NCBI GenBank assembly: GCA_963513935.1 | Contig: OY740769.1 | Location: 109,595,762 to 109,659,761 of the forward strand | Length of the DNA: 64,000 nt | From: Aphrophora alni | Taxonomy: Eukaryota; Arthropoda; Insecta; Hemiptera; Aphrophoridae | Reading direction: 5' to 3' | In this document: positions 1 through 11,740 of the stretch, one piece after another | Layout of the letters: each line of letters opens with the position of its first letter | How positions within the stretch are numbered: the stretch's first letter is position 1 | Position numbers and translations under genes: made by a program | The notes under the pieces: model-generated | Told to the model about the DNA's origin: nothing | The model's input: the letters and a program-made list of their open reading frames with translations, nothing else | Databases searched by the model: none

Positions 1-1390
1 CCTACATTTGTGTGCATCTTTGAATTTTATTGGACATTAATTTTATTTGGAGTTTTCATAATGATTGTTTAATTAAATTTTTGATTTACGAAAAAGGCAT
101 ACCTTTTGCAATCCTACCTTGAGAATCAAATGATTAAACTGGTTTTAACGAAACCTGTTCAAAGATAACTGAATAGTTACTGACTATAAGTTATTTGAAG
201 TACTGTAAGGTATTGTATTAAAATTTTTTATTTTATTCTATACCTGCCACAATTTCTAGTTGTATTAAGTTGTTAAATGACTGTAAAAATGAATAAATTA
301 AATTAAGTGAAAGTTTATTGTAATTATTTGAACGAAATTCCCCGAAGCCGCTGTGTTACAAATACTAGACCTTGACCTACTTTATCATGTTCCAAATCCA
401 TTATTATTTTAATTGGCTGGAACTTTAATTTATTGAGTTCTTTCAAAGGTAAATGATATCTATGTAACAGTAGCAAATTAATTTCTTGATTTAATTTGAG
501 TGTGAAATTAATTAATTAAATTATCAACAATTTTATTTTTATTGTGTTTGCTTTTGTTCACATACAATACAGTTCATTATATACTTCATTTTGTATGTTT
601 TGGGTAATTTGATGGGAAAAAAAAAAAAAAAAAAAAAGCGACAACTAGGTACAAATAATGCAAGGGATTTTAAAAAATTTCTTCCGTCTGTAGCCTAAGT
701 TTAATTTATTTATATATAACAATGTATAATTTATAATCATGGTATCACTTAATTTATTAATCAAAGGTAAACTGAGTCTAGTTAGATATGAGAGAGTGCT
801 CCTAACTCTAGCTAAGATTTAAATATTATTTGTAAATATAAGATTAATATCATGGGATCACCAACGTAATATGATTGTATTTAATACGCGAATTGTCTAA
901 TTTAGTACTTAATGACGTAAACATATGTTGTTATGTTTTTGCATTGAACCCACCATTCATCAATCAGATACGTAAAGAAATATTTTAAATAATTCACTAT
1001 AATTTAAATACGATTAAGTCACATATGGTAACCGTTTACTGAAATCCTATTTGGTGCATTGGCTACCTCATAAGCTAAAATAAATGTATAGGAGCCTTGA
1101 CGTTTATAAAATCGTCATACTACTTGATTTTTCTTTTGAAGTAACAATATCTTATTTAAACAGTTAAAAAATTCTGTATACAAAATGATCATACTCGTAT
1201 ATATGTGATTCGCGTTTTTTTAAGATAAATATATAATATACACTATATGTTGGGAAACCTTACCATTTTAAAGTGCTTTTGTCAAATCTTATAGGATTTT
1301 TCATTAATATTACTGATTAAAACTTACAATATAATACTTTGTTTGAAGTTTTACTTTTACAATAATTGGAATCTAACTCAAGACTAGACG
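1..1390. other. AT-rich stretch without a recognised gene
   Basis: I see no coding region, RNA gene or recognised mobile element here. A 21-base poly-A run lies at 617-637. Short open frames are no longer than chance allows in such AT-rich DNA. Confidence 0.5.
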
Positions 1391-1394
1391 AAAG

Positions 1395-1672
1395 AAGGTG
1401 TGGATCCAAGCTGGATTTGAACCTAGCAGAATCTGAACTTACCTGGATCTAAACCCAGCTAGATGTGATCCCAGCTGAATGTGAACCCTGCTGGATCTGG
1501 CCTAGCTGGGTGTGAGCTTAGCTGAATGTGGACCTAGCTGGACATGGACTTAATTGGTTCTGAACCCAGCTGGATGTTAACATAGCTGTATCTGGACCTA
1601 GTTAGATGTGGACCTAGCTGGATGTGGTCTTAGCTGGATATGGACCTAATTGGTTCTGAACCTAGGTGGATT
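1395..1672. repeat. Degenerate minisatellite, about 18-bp unit
   Basis: About 15 imperfect head-to-tail copies of a unit close to CTGGATGTGGACCTAG follow each other, with variants such as 'ctggacatggacttaatt' and 'ctggatgtggtcttag'. The array ends where a fragment of the dispersed SINE-like repeat (1668-1773) begins. That repeat carries a matching word at the same point in its other copies (RC of 57370-57385: ATCTAGCTGGATATGC). The minisatellite therefore probably grew from inside that repeat. Confidence 0.75.
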
Positions 1673-1773
1673 TACACGTAATTTCACGTAGTCTTGGGTT
1701 AGATCCCTTTCTCTTATCTTTCCTAGCATGGCTTTATTGATCAACCCATGATCTTTTCCTACCCATTACGCTA
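1668..1773 (-). repeat. Partial copy of the SINE-like dispersed repeat
   Basis: This segment matches the reverse complement of the fuller copies at 17915-18160, 46047-46300 and 57185-57432. The shared landmark is GTCTTGGGTTAGATYCC followed by a TCTTTCC block and a TTGATCAAC block. It is the only copy in this orientation and lacks the end that carries the 'cggtcatcatcgccttata' block. Confidence 0.6.
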
Positions 1774-2309
1774 TTGTATTATAGACTAGACTCTACTAGA
1801 CTTTGTCTAGACTAGGCTTGACTACTATAATAACAGGTCGCAATTTTGTTTCCAACTTTATTGAAATTTATGGTTTGGGATATATTTTATGAATTTCTTA
1901 ACAAATTATTACAGAAAAACATACCCTTAGTTTTCAAAATAGCTTCTTTTGTACACTAAGTATGTTAACTCAGCTCGGATCATTGTTTCTTGCTCAAAGT
2001 ATGTATCCACTTGTTCTCCGGTTTTTGTTCAAATATTAAAATAATGAGAATGTTAAGTTATAGTTAAAAATGTAATATTTTTAACCATTTATCTTATAAT
2101 TAGATACAAATCATTACTAATCCCTAGCTGTGGGAATTTCAGTTGTCTTTCAGTAAATTTATTACGTAGGTAGATTTTATTAGTCGTGTTTTATATGTGT
2201 TTTTTACTAAAAAATAAATGTCTCAAAATTTCCAAATTGTGACCACCTGAAACGACTTTTAAAACTTCCTTTTTACCTAAATAGGTCATATATCTGTGTA
2301 TACACGCAA

Positions 2310-2790
2310 CCCTCACATTGTATTACACAGCAAGTTGTTCGACTACTTTCTTACTGTCCACAATTATGTCAGCTGACTCTAGTCACACGCAACCCTCACA
2401 TTGTATTATACAGCAAGTTGTTCGACTACTTTCTCACTGTCCACAATTATGTCAGCTGACTCTAGTCACACGCAACCCTCACATTGTATTACACAGCAAG
2501 TTGTTCGACTACTTTCTCACTGTCCACAATTATGTCAGCTGACTCTAGTCACACGCAACCCTCACATTGTTTTACACAGCAAGTTGTTCGACTACTTTCT
2601 TACTGTCCACAATTATGTCAGCTGACTCTAGTCACACGCAACCCTCACATTGTATTACACAGCAAGTTGTTCGACTACTTTCTTACTGTCCACAATTATG
2701 TCAGCTGACTCTAGTCACACGCAACCCTCACATTGTATTACACAGCAATTTGTTCGACTACTTTCTTACTGTCCACAAATGGTATCGGGG
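2310..2790. repeat. Satellite array, 83-bp unit, about 5.8 copies
   Basis: An 83-bp unit repeats head to tail with only a few substitutions per copy; the word CCTCACATTGTATTA recurs at 2311, 2394, 2477, 2643 and 2726, and the copy at 2560 has 'tgttt'. Each unit contains CAAGTTGTTCGACTAC and GTCAGCTGACTCTAGTC. The array creates overlapping open frames of 74-117 codons that are by-products of a period leaving one frame free of stops. A single diverged unit lies at about 4125-4240. Confidence 0.9.
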
Positions 2791-4120
2791 TTTTGCGATG
2801 TTTTAACCAGTCTGATCTTAATATCGGAGCTAAAATTGTGTCGAAACTTTGAGCCTAAATTACATTATTTGATTCTGATACTAATCTCAAGTATTGTGGG
2901 TGAACGGTTTTTGAAACAATTTTTAGTAATGGTTATATACATTTTTCAAAAATTTAAGTTGGGGGAAATTAAAAAAAAAGTCAATGTAGCACAATATGTT
3001 TAAAATCAGTTAATTCTGATGTGTGAATTGATATTTAATTATTATTTTGCACTTTTAAAATGTATAATCTAGGTGCTGATGAATGTAAAATCTAACATTT
3101 TAGGTATTTTTGTAGCCATTTTGAAACGTTGAGAGATAAGAGAAAACACCTTTTATTCTAAGATGTTTGGTTTTAGAAAAACAACATTCCTTCAATATAC
3201 GCCCCTTTGGTATTCTTAAAGAAATATTTTCTCTAAATTCTGCATAAGGTAAAACCTAGTTTGTAGCTGAAACTATTCGCCCAACAATAATACATTTGAG
3301 ATTTATGGTGTGCAGTTGTGATTAATATTACCTGGTGATTAACATGAAAATCGCTAAATATGTCCTTCAGTATAAAGATACGTTGGAAGTGAAGAATAAT
3401 TTTGATATTTTCCACTTTATACTGAAATCGCAATTTTCATGTGCTTGCGGATTACTACATTGGTTTTGGTTATACGATTTCAAATTACACAAATTTTATA
3501 AATGTACAGTAGATTTTGAGATTTCCGACTTCTTACACGGCGACCTATATAAGTTTTTTAATAAGGTCATATGGAAATTAAAGCCTATGGAATTAAAATA
3601 CTTAAGCAGTCGCAGTTTCGTCGACTTTTATTCATTATGTTGGACGCTAGACAAGTTAGTTTACTGCAAAAATCCATCCGTAATTATCAAGTTAACGATC
3701 ATATTGAATAGTTTTGATTATTAACTTCTCTTCATTTCCTCATATATCCACTTATGTGGTTTCTACGCTAAAGAAATAAGAGCGTAAAATTATTGCTAAA
3801 CACGTATTGCGTTACGTAACCTTATTTATAAAAACAAAAATCTTCAACAATCCCACCAGTTTTCGGTATTTTACTTGAATTTCAGTAAATATAGTACGCA
3901 CGGTATGTTGATAACTCAAAATTGTCAACAAATTTCTAAATTTCGGTCCACAAGATATATATAGTTTAAGGTTAAAGTTAAGGTGCAGCTTTAATTAATT
4001 TGTATACCAAAGTCGAGGTCAGCAATAAAACACGTGGATAGAGGAAAAAAAAGTGAACTCGTCCTGTGATGTCATTGCATCAGCTGCTGGGCAAAGTATA
4101 GTTCTATTATTTAGACACTT
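2791..4120. other. No recognised gene
   Basis: Nothing is supported here. The longest open frame (3335-3724, +) starts at GTG, has no recognisable domain and has the composition of AT-rich noncoding DNA. Confidence 0.45.
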
Positions 4121-4124
4121 TCAA

Positions 4125-4240
4125 CTCTTGTCACACGCAACTCTCACATGCTATTACACCAGCAACTTGACAGACTACTTTCTTGCAGTATCCAAATGGT
4201 ATCAAGACGTGTGCGATATTTTAACCTAATTTTTACAGTT
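4125..4240 (+). repeat. Single diverged copy of the 83-bp satellite unit plus flank
   Basis: 'cacacgcaactctcacatgc', the 'gactactttctt' word and 'aaatggtatcaagacgtgtgcgatattttaacc' region parallel the last satellite unit and its 3' flank at 2720-2815 (aaatggtatcggggttttgcgatgttttaacc, in pieces). The match continues beyond the unit, so the satellite unit is the edge of a longer dispersed repeat rather than a free-standing satellite. Confidence 0.6.
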
Positions 4241-4249
4241 ATGAAATTA

Positions 4250-4760
4250 AAATTTGCGTTGGTATATGTACATATTTGTACATATACGTCTGGCGTCTGT
4301 CATCTATCCTCTAGTGATCGAGAGTCCTAAACGAGTGAACAGATTTTAATGAAATTTGTTAAGTTGATACAATTTTGACAATATTTCGAGGCTCTAATAT
4401 TAATTTTTTGTTCGACGGAGTAGTTGCCATGAGAACCAAACTCAAAATTTAGGTTTCTTATAATCGGCTTTCTATAAGGACTAAAACAAAATGTATTAGT
4501 CGTGTGTCCCCAAAAATGCCGGTCGTTATTTTTCGGTTAACAACAAAAAATCGAAACTGAAGCTATTGTAAAAAGGCATAATTATTCAAACGGGCTCTAC
4601 TGATTTTTTCAAACGTTTTGTGAAATGTAAAGATTTATCACAAAAACCAGTGTACCGAATTGTAAATAAAAAACAAACTACGGTCCAGGAATAGTTTGGC
4701 AAGTCCGCAACTGAACCTTGACCGTGGCTGTTTGTTTAACACTCGTTTTCAATTAAATGC
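4250..4760 (+). repeat. Dispersed-repeat fragment, family shared with 31.84-32.49 kb
   Basis: The order of blocks parallels 31840-32260: a 'gtctg..gtctgtcat' block, a 'ttttaatgaaatttg' block (here 'gattttaatgaaatttg' at about 4344, there 'aaattttaatcaaatttag'), and a 'ggctctac(t/c)gattt' block. Similarity is low and interrupted. No coding capacity can be recovered. Confidence 0.4.
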
Positions 4761-4769
4761 GATTTACGA

Positions 4770-6960
4770 TCTGAATGAGTTTATGGCAAAACATAAGTAT
4801 AGCAAGCTGACCTTAAGTAAGGGACTCTTAAACCCTAACTCTTACCCCTATACCGTTTTATCTTTCATGTCGTTCTCACCTGAAAGTAGTATAGAAACAT
4901 TTTTTGGAGAGATAACTAAGAATCAAATTTTGTTTTATAGATGGGTGTGTGAGACGGTTATTTCAATGTTTTGCACTGTACGCCCTCACGTCTGTACTCG
5001 GTAGATACAACTAGTGTAGGCTGGATCATGACGTCACTTTAAAGTAATTAATCCCAACACACATTACACTGTTCTCAATAGTTTATTGCAGGTTAATTGT
5101 CAAAGTCTATGGCATAACTGTTGAATGTGTAATTAATTTATAAAACGATTAAAAGCAACACAACTGATCTATATCGTCAGGCATACGCCTAGTGATCCCA
5201 TTGCGGCTTACTTAAAGGTCATGGGGAGTGTTGTTCACTTTGTATGTATTTGTCAATCCTTGTCGGATTATAGATTAACTTGTCCTATAAATACATGACA
5301 AACGTTTTAGCTCTAAGCCGTACAAACTGTAGAATACTGTGTAATACAGTAGTTTTTATAGCATCATTCTTAACTAAGGCCATGTGATAATTTACTTTGT
5401 TCTTGAGTTTTTCATCCTGTATAGGTGAAATATAAGAGAGTGGCTAGCGTTCTCGCTTGGTGTGAGAGGTTTTAAGTACAATTTATTTAGAAATTTAAAT
5501 AGTTGTAATATCATGAGAAATATAGGGGCTACGATTTATAGCGAATTCTGGTTGCAAAGGCTAGGGTACGGGAACTCATGACCTCCCCTTTCATTACCAA
5601 CTGAAAAGCCATCTGGCAGGCTTTCTGGACTGTTGGAGTACAGAATTATTTTACTAAGATAGCAGGAAATTTAAATTTAAAATTATATTTTAGTTTTTTT
5701 TTTGGTTATCTTTACTCGCCCTAGTTATTTTTAAAACTCTAACAACCTTAACACTTGGGATAATATTTAACTAATGAAAATCACGTCAATCATCTTACAA
5801 TGACGTATTTGAAATATGTGTTTCAAACTTGCTATTACTCAAAGTTTAGTTTTCTAAGCAATTGGACTCTAATGAACTGTAATTCACAAATGTTTAGGTA
5901 TATAAGTAATGATAAGTTAAAATTATTATTTATTATTTTAGTTACTACAAATTAAAAAATATTATGATATTAATATTACGGCTAAAGTTGTGTAGAAACA
6001 CATTATTGTACGTTATATCTATAATGGACAGACTACCCAACCTACAGCAATGTATTCCATGATACCCAAATGAGGTAGAGTGACATAGGTTGGTAGTTCC
6101 GTAACCTCTCAGAAGAGTGCGCAAACTCCGCTCTGAATTCCCTTCCCTAGCTTCGTAGACAGCTGTTAGACAGACTTTTACTTTCTTTGTCACATTGTAA
6201 TCATTACGATATAAAATATTTTAACTTTCTTAATGATGTTTGTTTTACACTTGATATGCGTAATGTGTCCCCGCTCCCTCTTCAATTTCGAGTTAGCTTT
6301 CTGAATTGATATCTTACTTTCTAATAATGTTTCAAGGCTGATTTAGCAAGATTTAGAGTTTTCAACGATTTTAAGTTTTGAGTCATTAGGAACACATTTT
6401 AATGTATACCTATTTAAATGAGACACTTTTAATGTTTGTATTTTATGGTAGAGAGGAGAGACGAGCAGTAAGTATTTTGAAGCATTAAAAAATAATTACA
6501 AAATCTGGGTGTGTATTTATGACTACACGATAGAAGTGAAAACATCTAAGTTTCCAATAATTGTAATTTTAAATATATTACATTTACATTTAATTTAATT
6601 TTACATTTATGTTATACATAGGATTAGTGCGGATTAGTTCGGTGAATAAAAAACAAGGCGATATTAATATTGGCATACAAAATAATTTATTCTTGTCTGT
6701 ACTCATAAAGTGATGTTAGTTACAAGATATAGGCCTACATCATATTTGTGAATTAATTATATTCTAAAAATCAAATAATAGGTTTATGGAAGCTGAAATA
6801 TGTTATAAATACCTTAGATTAAAATTTAATTAAATGTCTAAAAATATTTTGTTTCACTATTAGTAAAATACAGCACAAATTGTAAACACTTTAATTATTA
6901 CACTGATCAGATACAATAACATTGGGACGATGCACTTCTTGTCGGACAGTAAACGTGGCT
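4770..6960. other. No recognised gene
   Basis: AT-rich DNA without a supported gene, RNA or mobile element. Confidence 0.4.
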
Positions 6961-6965
6961 GATGA

Positions 6966-7072
6966 CAACTGGAGCCGAGTATAGACGATACAGTGTATCA
7001 CCGACCCGCACGTGCTTGGTGTAAAGTGGAGCCGAGTAAACCCGATTCAGCGTAACCAACCCAAGCGTGACG
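6966..7072. repeat. Two-copy direct repeat, 57-bp offset
   Basis: GGAGCCGAGTA occurs at 6971 and 7028 and is followed in both cases by a related stretch of about 45 bases (agacgatacagtgtatc... against aacccgattcagcgtaacc...). The patch is more GC-rich than its surroundings. Function unknown. Confidence 0.55.
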
Positions 7073-7079
7073 GTTCACT

Positions 7080-8890
7080 TGCGTTCACTCTTCAGTATAA
7101 ACATGTCAGAGAAAGTTTTCACTTCAACAAATTAATGGATAAATTAGCATATTTACTCATTCAAATATTGCATTATCTAAATTTAAAAAATAGATTGATG
7201 TTCTCATTCCGCAGTATGTCAATTTGGTACGTTTTTAAATCCTGCTTTCTACACATATTGATAATGAAGTTTACTCTCTTGTGCAAACGACTGTTTCATG
7301 TGGACACATTTCAAGTTAATAGAAGGTTTTTACTGTGCTATTCTGCACATTTGTTTTGAGTGAACATCGACACATTTCATCAATATTTGAAGGACATAAT
7401 TGTGTTCATTTTCTTAATTATGGTATACTTTTTACACATTGACCATTAATAATTTTCATTTATTTACTAATTGCTAAAGAACCGGTTAGTTTCAGGAAAT
7501 TCCAAACAGTACTTTTTATTTTACTTCCTTAGGTATTACATATAGAGAAATTATATTACGTTCCTATAGGCCATTTTCTTACGACGGGGGCTTTTGTTTA
7601 AACACAGGAGTCGATCAGCGAAAACCCAGTTTATTGCCTTTCAAACAACATTCTATACACTATATGGCAATTTTAAGAACAGGACATTTGTATCGATATT
7701 ATATTATTTAAATATACGTATTGTGGTTTAACTAATTATAATAATAGTTTTGAAATTTATATAGCGTAATGTATTAAACTAAAGAAAAAATATTCTGATA
7801 TTTACGGTTTACAAAAGTCTATATCGAACACTTTGAAACAAGACGACTTTTAGTGACAAAGTCATCGTCTTTAGTTGTTATACGACCCTGAACTTTATGA
7901 CACTCATTACTTTGTGTTCTGAAGGTGATCATTTAGTCGTTGAAACGTTGTCTTATCTAAAGCAAATTGTTTGTTCTAAAACAATATGTGTGTTTGAACT
8001 CGTCAGATGATTGAGGTTTTCACAAATGTTACTCAATTTAGGTGAATATTTACAAAATTAATTACTAAGTTAACAAAAATAACTTGGCGGATTTTGTCTG
8101 ATAGCTTTAATTTTATTTAATGATTACGTCTGTTATTAAATTATTTGAAAGATAATAATAATACTGCAATAAAATAATAGTTATATTATACACATATTTA
8201 AAAAAAAAATCTTAGAGAAAATGAAGTCCTAAAATAAAGACATCCTGGGTTTTATGATAAAAGGTTTTACTAATGGACGGGATAATGGGCAAATGGTGTA
8301 ATCCTTGCTAAGGGCAAAGATCAATAAATTAACAGCGATTAGTTACAGTTATCTACAATTGAATTTAAGGTTCGTCTTATTGTGTGGTGTAATTTGGATT
8401 ATTATTTAAATAGATGCAATATATGTGAAATTATACAATAATATAATTTCTATATTTATTTCAGTTCTTTTCTTCTTTTTATTAATTTTTTTTTGACTGA
8501 GTTTTCGGAATGACGTAAACGTTATAAATCTTTATGTTTTAAAATTATTAAGTAATTGAATTAATACATTAAATAATTGAAATAATTATTGTTTTTATTC
8601 TTGCACAGTGTTCCACATATAAATGTACAAAACAGTATGACAAACATAGTTATAAAAATTATTTTTCTGAAAGGTGAAAAAATTCTTTTTTAAGATTTAA
8701 TATCAAGCTTGTAATTAAGAATTGCTAAGATAATATTTTGTTATTAAATTAAATGGATAAAATATTTTCATCAACAAAAATGTAAAGGCTCGATTGTATT
8801 AATCCATAAGCATAGCCTACTGTTTAAATTATACTTGTCTTTTTTCAAATGATTAAAATTCACAATTTACTCAGGAGTTAACACGCATAA
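7080..8890. other. No recognised gene; one hairpin
   Basis: No gene is supported. A hairpin lies at about 7841-7872: 'aagacgacttt' pairs with 'aaagtcatcgtctt' across a seven-base loop and a three-base bulge. It is followed by 'ctgaaggtgatcat...gttgaaacgttg' (about 7920-7952), a word resembling the ends of some arthropod retroelement-derived repeats; that link is inference. Confidence 0.35.
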
Positions 8891-9059
8891 ATAAGAATGC
8901 TTGGATGGCTAAGCAGTACAATTACAAAGTTGAAAAGGTGTAATTTTATTAATTTTACTACCCGACTTGTATGAATGTTAAAACATAATTTTATTGGCCC
9001 AGAACAATGCCTAGACAATGCAGAATGGCCTTGCAGTTCAGACGCTCTTGACATAAAAG

Positions 9060-9200
9060 TCATATTGGAGACCCCCCGAGGCGGACCTAGTAGAAAGTAA
9101 GGTGGGGTGTAGTGCAGCTGAGGTAATCTAAGTTTAGGGTTGCGACCCACAATCTGAGGTATATAAAGACTGTAATGCACACTCGGAGTATGAATTAGTT
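9060..9200 (+). promoter_or_regulatory. CPR-1 promoter: TATA box and conserved upstream module
   Basis: TATAAA lies at 9162-9167, 57 bases before the start codon. Upstream is a 24-base module at 9118-9141, from CTGAGGTAA to TTAGGGTT, found with the same span in CPR-2, -5, -6 and -7. A GC-rich block (GAGGCGGACCTAG, about 9078-9090) lies further out. The same layout occurs before every copy except for changes noted in those entries. Confidence 0.7.
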
Positions 9201-9223
9201 TCTCAACTGACATCTCAGGAAAC

Positions 9224-11626
9224 ATGGCACTCAAGGTGTGTAGCGTCTACAGTGTAGTGTAGTGGCTTGGATATAGTGTTTGTGTTATAGTGTATGTTTC
9301 TATGATATAGAAGAGCATACAGTTTGTGATATGAAAAGTGTTAAAATATCACGTCTTATATGTTCTTAGGTGGAAGTAGAATTATTCAATAAAAAAATTA
9401 AAAAAACAAAGACCTAAAATAGCACAAATAATTCTGTTAATTTTATCTTAATCCATGGATTAAAATAATTGGAAATGAATATTCTTAGCTAACATCTATA
9501 GATTTCTTCTTTATTATAACTTTATGTTTTAAGATACTTAATAAAAGAAGATATACATTAGCTACTTATAATATACTATGTGAGGAGAAAAATGAAACAA
9601 AATTTAAAAACGTTAACACACGCGTAGAATACAGATAATATTTTTTCTTCGTAAAGCAGTTTAGGACATGTACAAGTTTTTAACTAGAATGATTTTTAAA
9701 TTTGCAAAGCTGCTGATGTAATTGTGTTAAAAAATCTTACTATACACTAAATAATGCAAGCTATAATTTTTGTAACACATAATAAATAATAATAGGTACC
9801 TAAATAAATGTATTTCTTAGCAGCTGCTAGTAGAAAATCAATATTAATTTACCAAACACGTTAAGGAAAAGAAGAGTTATTGATAGTTTAGTCCAAAAGG
9901 GAATTTAGATTTTAAAACTAGTTAATGTGTTACTTCACATTTTCGTAAAATTCAGTTTATTCTATACAAAGACAGACCTTTACAAACAATGGAACAAGGC
10001 CACAATTTCAAAAAAAAAAAATTAGTTTAACAGACATATGAACAAATTCATAATTTTGAATACAAAAAATATAATAAATTGAATTTAAGAAAATGTGAAG
10101 TAGTACATCAACTAGTTTTAAAATTCCACTTGGCCTAAATTATCGATAAATTATTATCTGCTCTTTTTACCTCTTTCGCAAATTAACATTGGTTTTATAA
10201 CTTTGGCTGATCATATTTTTTCAATATTCATTTATATAGGTAGTTTCGTATAATTTGATATCTTTTGTTATACTACGAATAACTTTGAAATAAACCAAAT
10301 TTTAGATAAAACATTTTGTATACTCTTTTGCTTACTTTTTCTACTTTATATACCGGGTATACAAGAAAAGATATTATATTTATGTATAATAATAGTAGGA
10401 TTGGGAATATCAAGTATACACTTTATAAACACATAATCACTTCTTCTGAAACATTAAGAGATAAGACTTCACACACTTAATATATAATATACTAATTAAT
10501 AATACTTAGTATAGTAATACTAGTATAAATAGTAAAAGAGAAAAGTAGATAAGAGCTATTAGCTCATAATAGTCAATCTGAGGAGAAAGTGTAGTACCAA
10601 CATAAAACAATTAACGGATAATACACATAGATTTAAAAATGATATTTCCCCTCTCATTCATATACATATATACAAGGAATAGTTAAATTAATAATTGTTC
10701 AAAATTGAAATGTGATATATTTTGATTATTATAATATAGTATGTTTTTGTTAGACTTACATATTGTATAATATTATACATATTGTATTATGTATATTTAT
10801 GAAAACCTCCCAGCTTCGTCTTAATATTATCATCAGTTGTAAAAGCTACAATAAAGATATAATATTATATGTTTAAAAGAAACTAGGATAGACAGAAAAC
10901 AGTGCATTTATGTACAATATTTATTTTATTTGCTCTATTGCTTTACTACCACAATGTACCAATGTTTAATTTAACCATATTTTATACCCTAACTACATTT
11001 CAATTGTATACAAGCAATTGTATACTTTTTGCATTTAAATTATACTTTTAATAATCATGTTCCAGTTCGTCATTCTCGCCGCTTTCGTAGCTGTAGCTAA
11101 GGCAGGAGTCATCGGAGCACCCGCTGTTCTCGCTCCAGGAGCACCCCTCAGGCCAGCTTACGCTCCTTATGCCGCTGCTCCAGTTGTCGCTAAAGTTGCT
11201 GCACCAGTTGCCTACGCAGCTCCTGCTTATGCCGCCCCTGTTGTCGCCAAAGTCGCTGCCCCAGTTGCTTATGCCGCTAAAACTGTAGTTGACGCTGACT
11301 ACGATCCCAACCCATCTTACAGTTACGCCTACGACATCAAGGATGCCATTACTGGAGATACCAAGAACCAACAAGAAAGTCGTCAAGGAGATGTTGTCCA
11401 AGGAAGCTACAGTCTTGTTGAACCTGACGGTACTCTCCGTACCGTAGAATACACAGCTGATCCTGTCAACGGATTCAACGCTGTTGTACACAAATCACCC
11501 GCTGTAGGTCCAGTAGTTGCTAAGGTTGCCGCTCCCCTTGCCTACGCAGCACCCGTCGCCAAATATGCAGCTCCTCTTGCATATGGAGCTCCCGTTGCAA
11601 AAGTCGCCTCTCCTTACTATGGTTAA
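9224..11626 (+). CDS. CPR-1: RR-2 cuticle protein, two exons
   Basis: Structural protein of the exoskeleton, secreted by epidermis; RR-2 proteins bind chitin and are typical of stiff cuticle. Exon 1 is 9224-9235 (ATGGCACTCAAG, MALK) with donor GTGTGT. Exon 2 is 11066-11626 after acceptor TTCCAG. The spliced frame gives 190 residues. The signal peptide is [18 protein letters not shown]; the in-frame ATG at 11057 lies before the acceptor and would spoil it, so it is rejected. Residues about 20-80 are Ala/Pro/Val repeats ([13 protein letters not shown]). The RR-2 domain is at about 82-148, with the hallmark [15 protein letters not shown] and [16 protein letters not shown]. The tail carries AAPVAKY repeats and ends SPYYG. 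AATAAA at 11707-11712 is the likely poly-A signal. It is the only plus-strand gene. The protein differs from CPR-2 by one residue (T for A in the AAK(T/A)VVDADYD segment). Confidence 0.93.
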
Positions 11627-11740
11627 ATACTAAACAGTATTTAAATTCATTTCCAATCACCTCATATTCAGTGTTATTTATTTCTAATGTCATAATTATT
11701 TATTAAAATAAAATGCATCCCACAAAATGTACAAGACGTT

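Larger units (their letters stand above)
8895..11740 (+). repeat. Left arm of a large inverted repeat carrying CPR-1
   Basis: This arm matches the reverse complement of about 14030-16390. It spans promoter, exon 1, the start of the intron, exon 2 and the 3' UTR to just past the poly-A signal ('gcatcccacaaaat'). Exons, proximal promoter and 3' UTR are nearly identical, while most of the intron is not readily alignable by eye. Confidence 0.85.

Noticed and set aside
1395..2790. CRISPR-like array
   Set aside because: The repeats are directly adjacent without unique spacers and the DNA is an animal genome.
2318..3003. Overlapping 74-117-codon frames across the 83-bp satellite
   Set aside because: They are products of tandem repetition and do not encode a recognisable protein.
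3335..3724. 129-codon open frame
   Set aside because: It starts at GTG, has AT-driven composition (F, L, K, I, Y), and has no domain or gene-like context.
8878..9234. Open frame antisense to the CPR-1 promoter, with a counterpart at 16045-16287
   Set aside because: Similarity follows the conserved promoter DNA, the frame crosses the TATA box and exon 1, and the predicted protein resembles nothing I know.
11057..11065. ATG immediately before the CPR-1 exon 2 as translation start
   Set aside because: These nine bases end in the splice acceptor CAG. The upstream MALK exon with TATA box and donor gives the family-typical signal peptide, and CPR-3 to -7 have no ATG at this position.
11048..11491. 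Long open frame antisense to CPR-1 exon 2 (and its twin at 14277-14720)
   Set aside because: It is conserved only because exon 2 is conserved; the Ala/Pro-rich GCN/CCN codons leave the opposite frame free of stops. There is no start context or domain.
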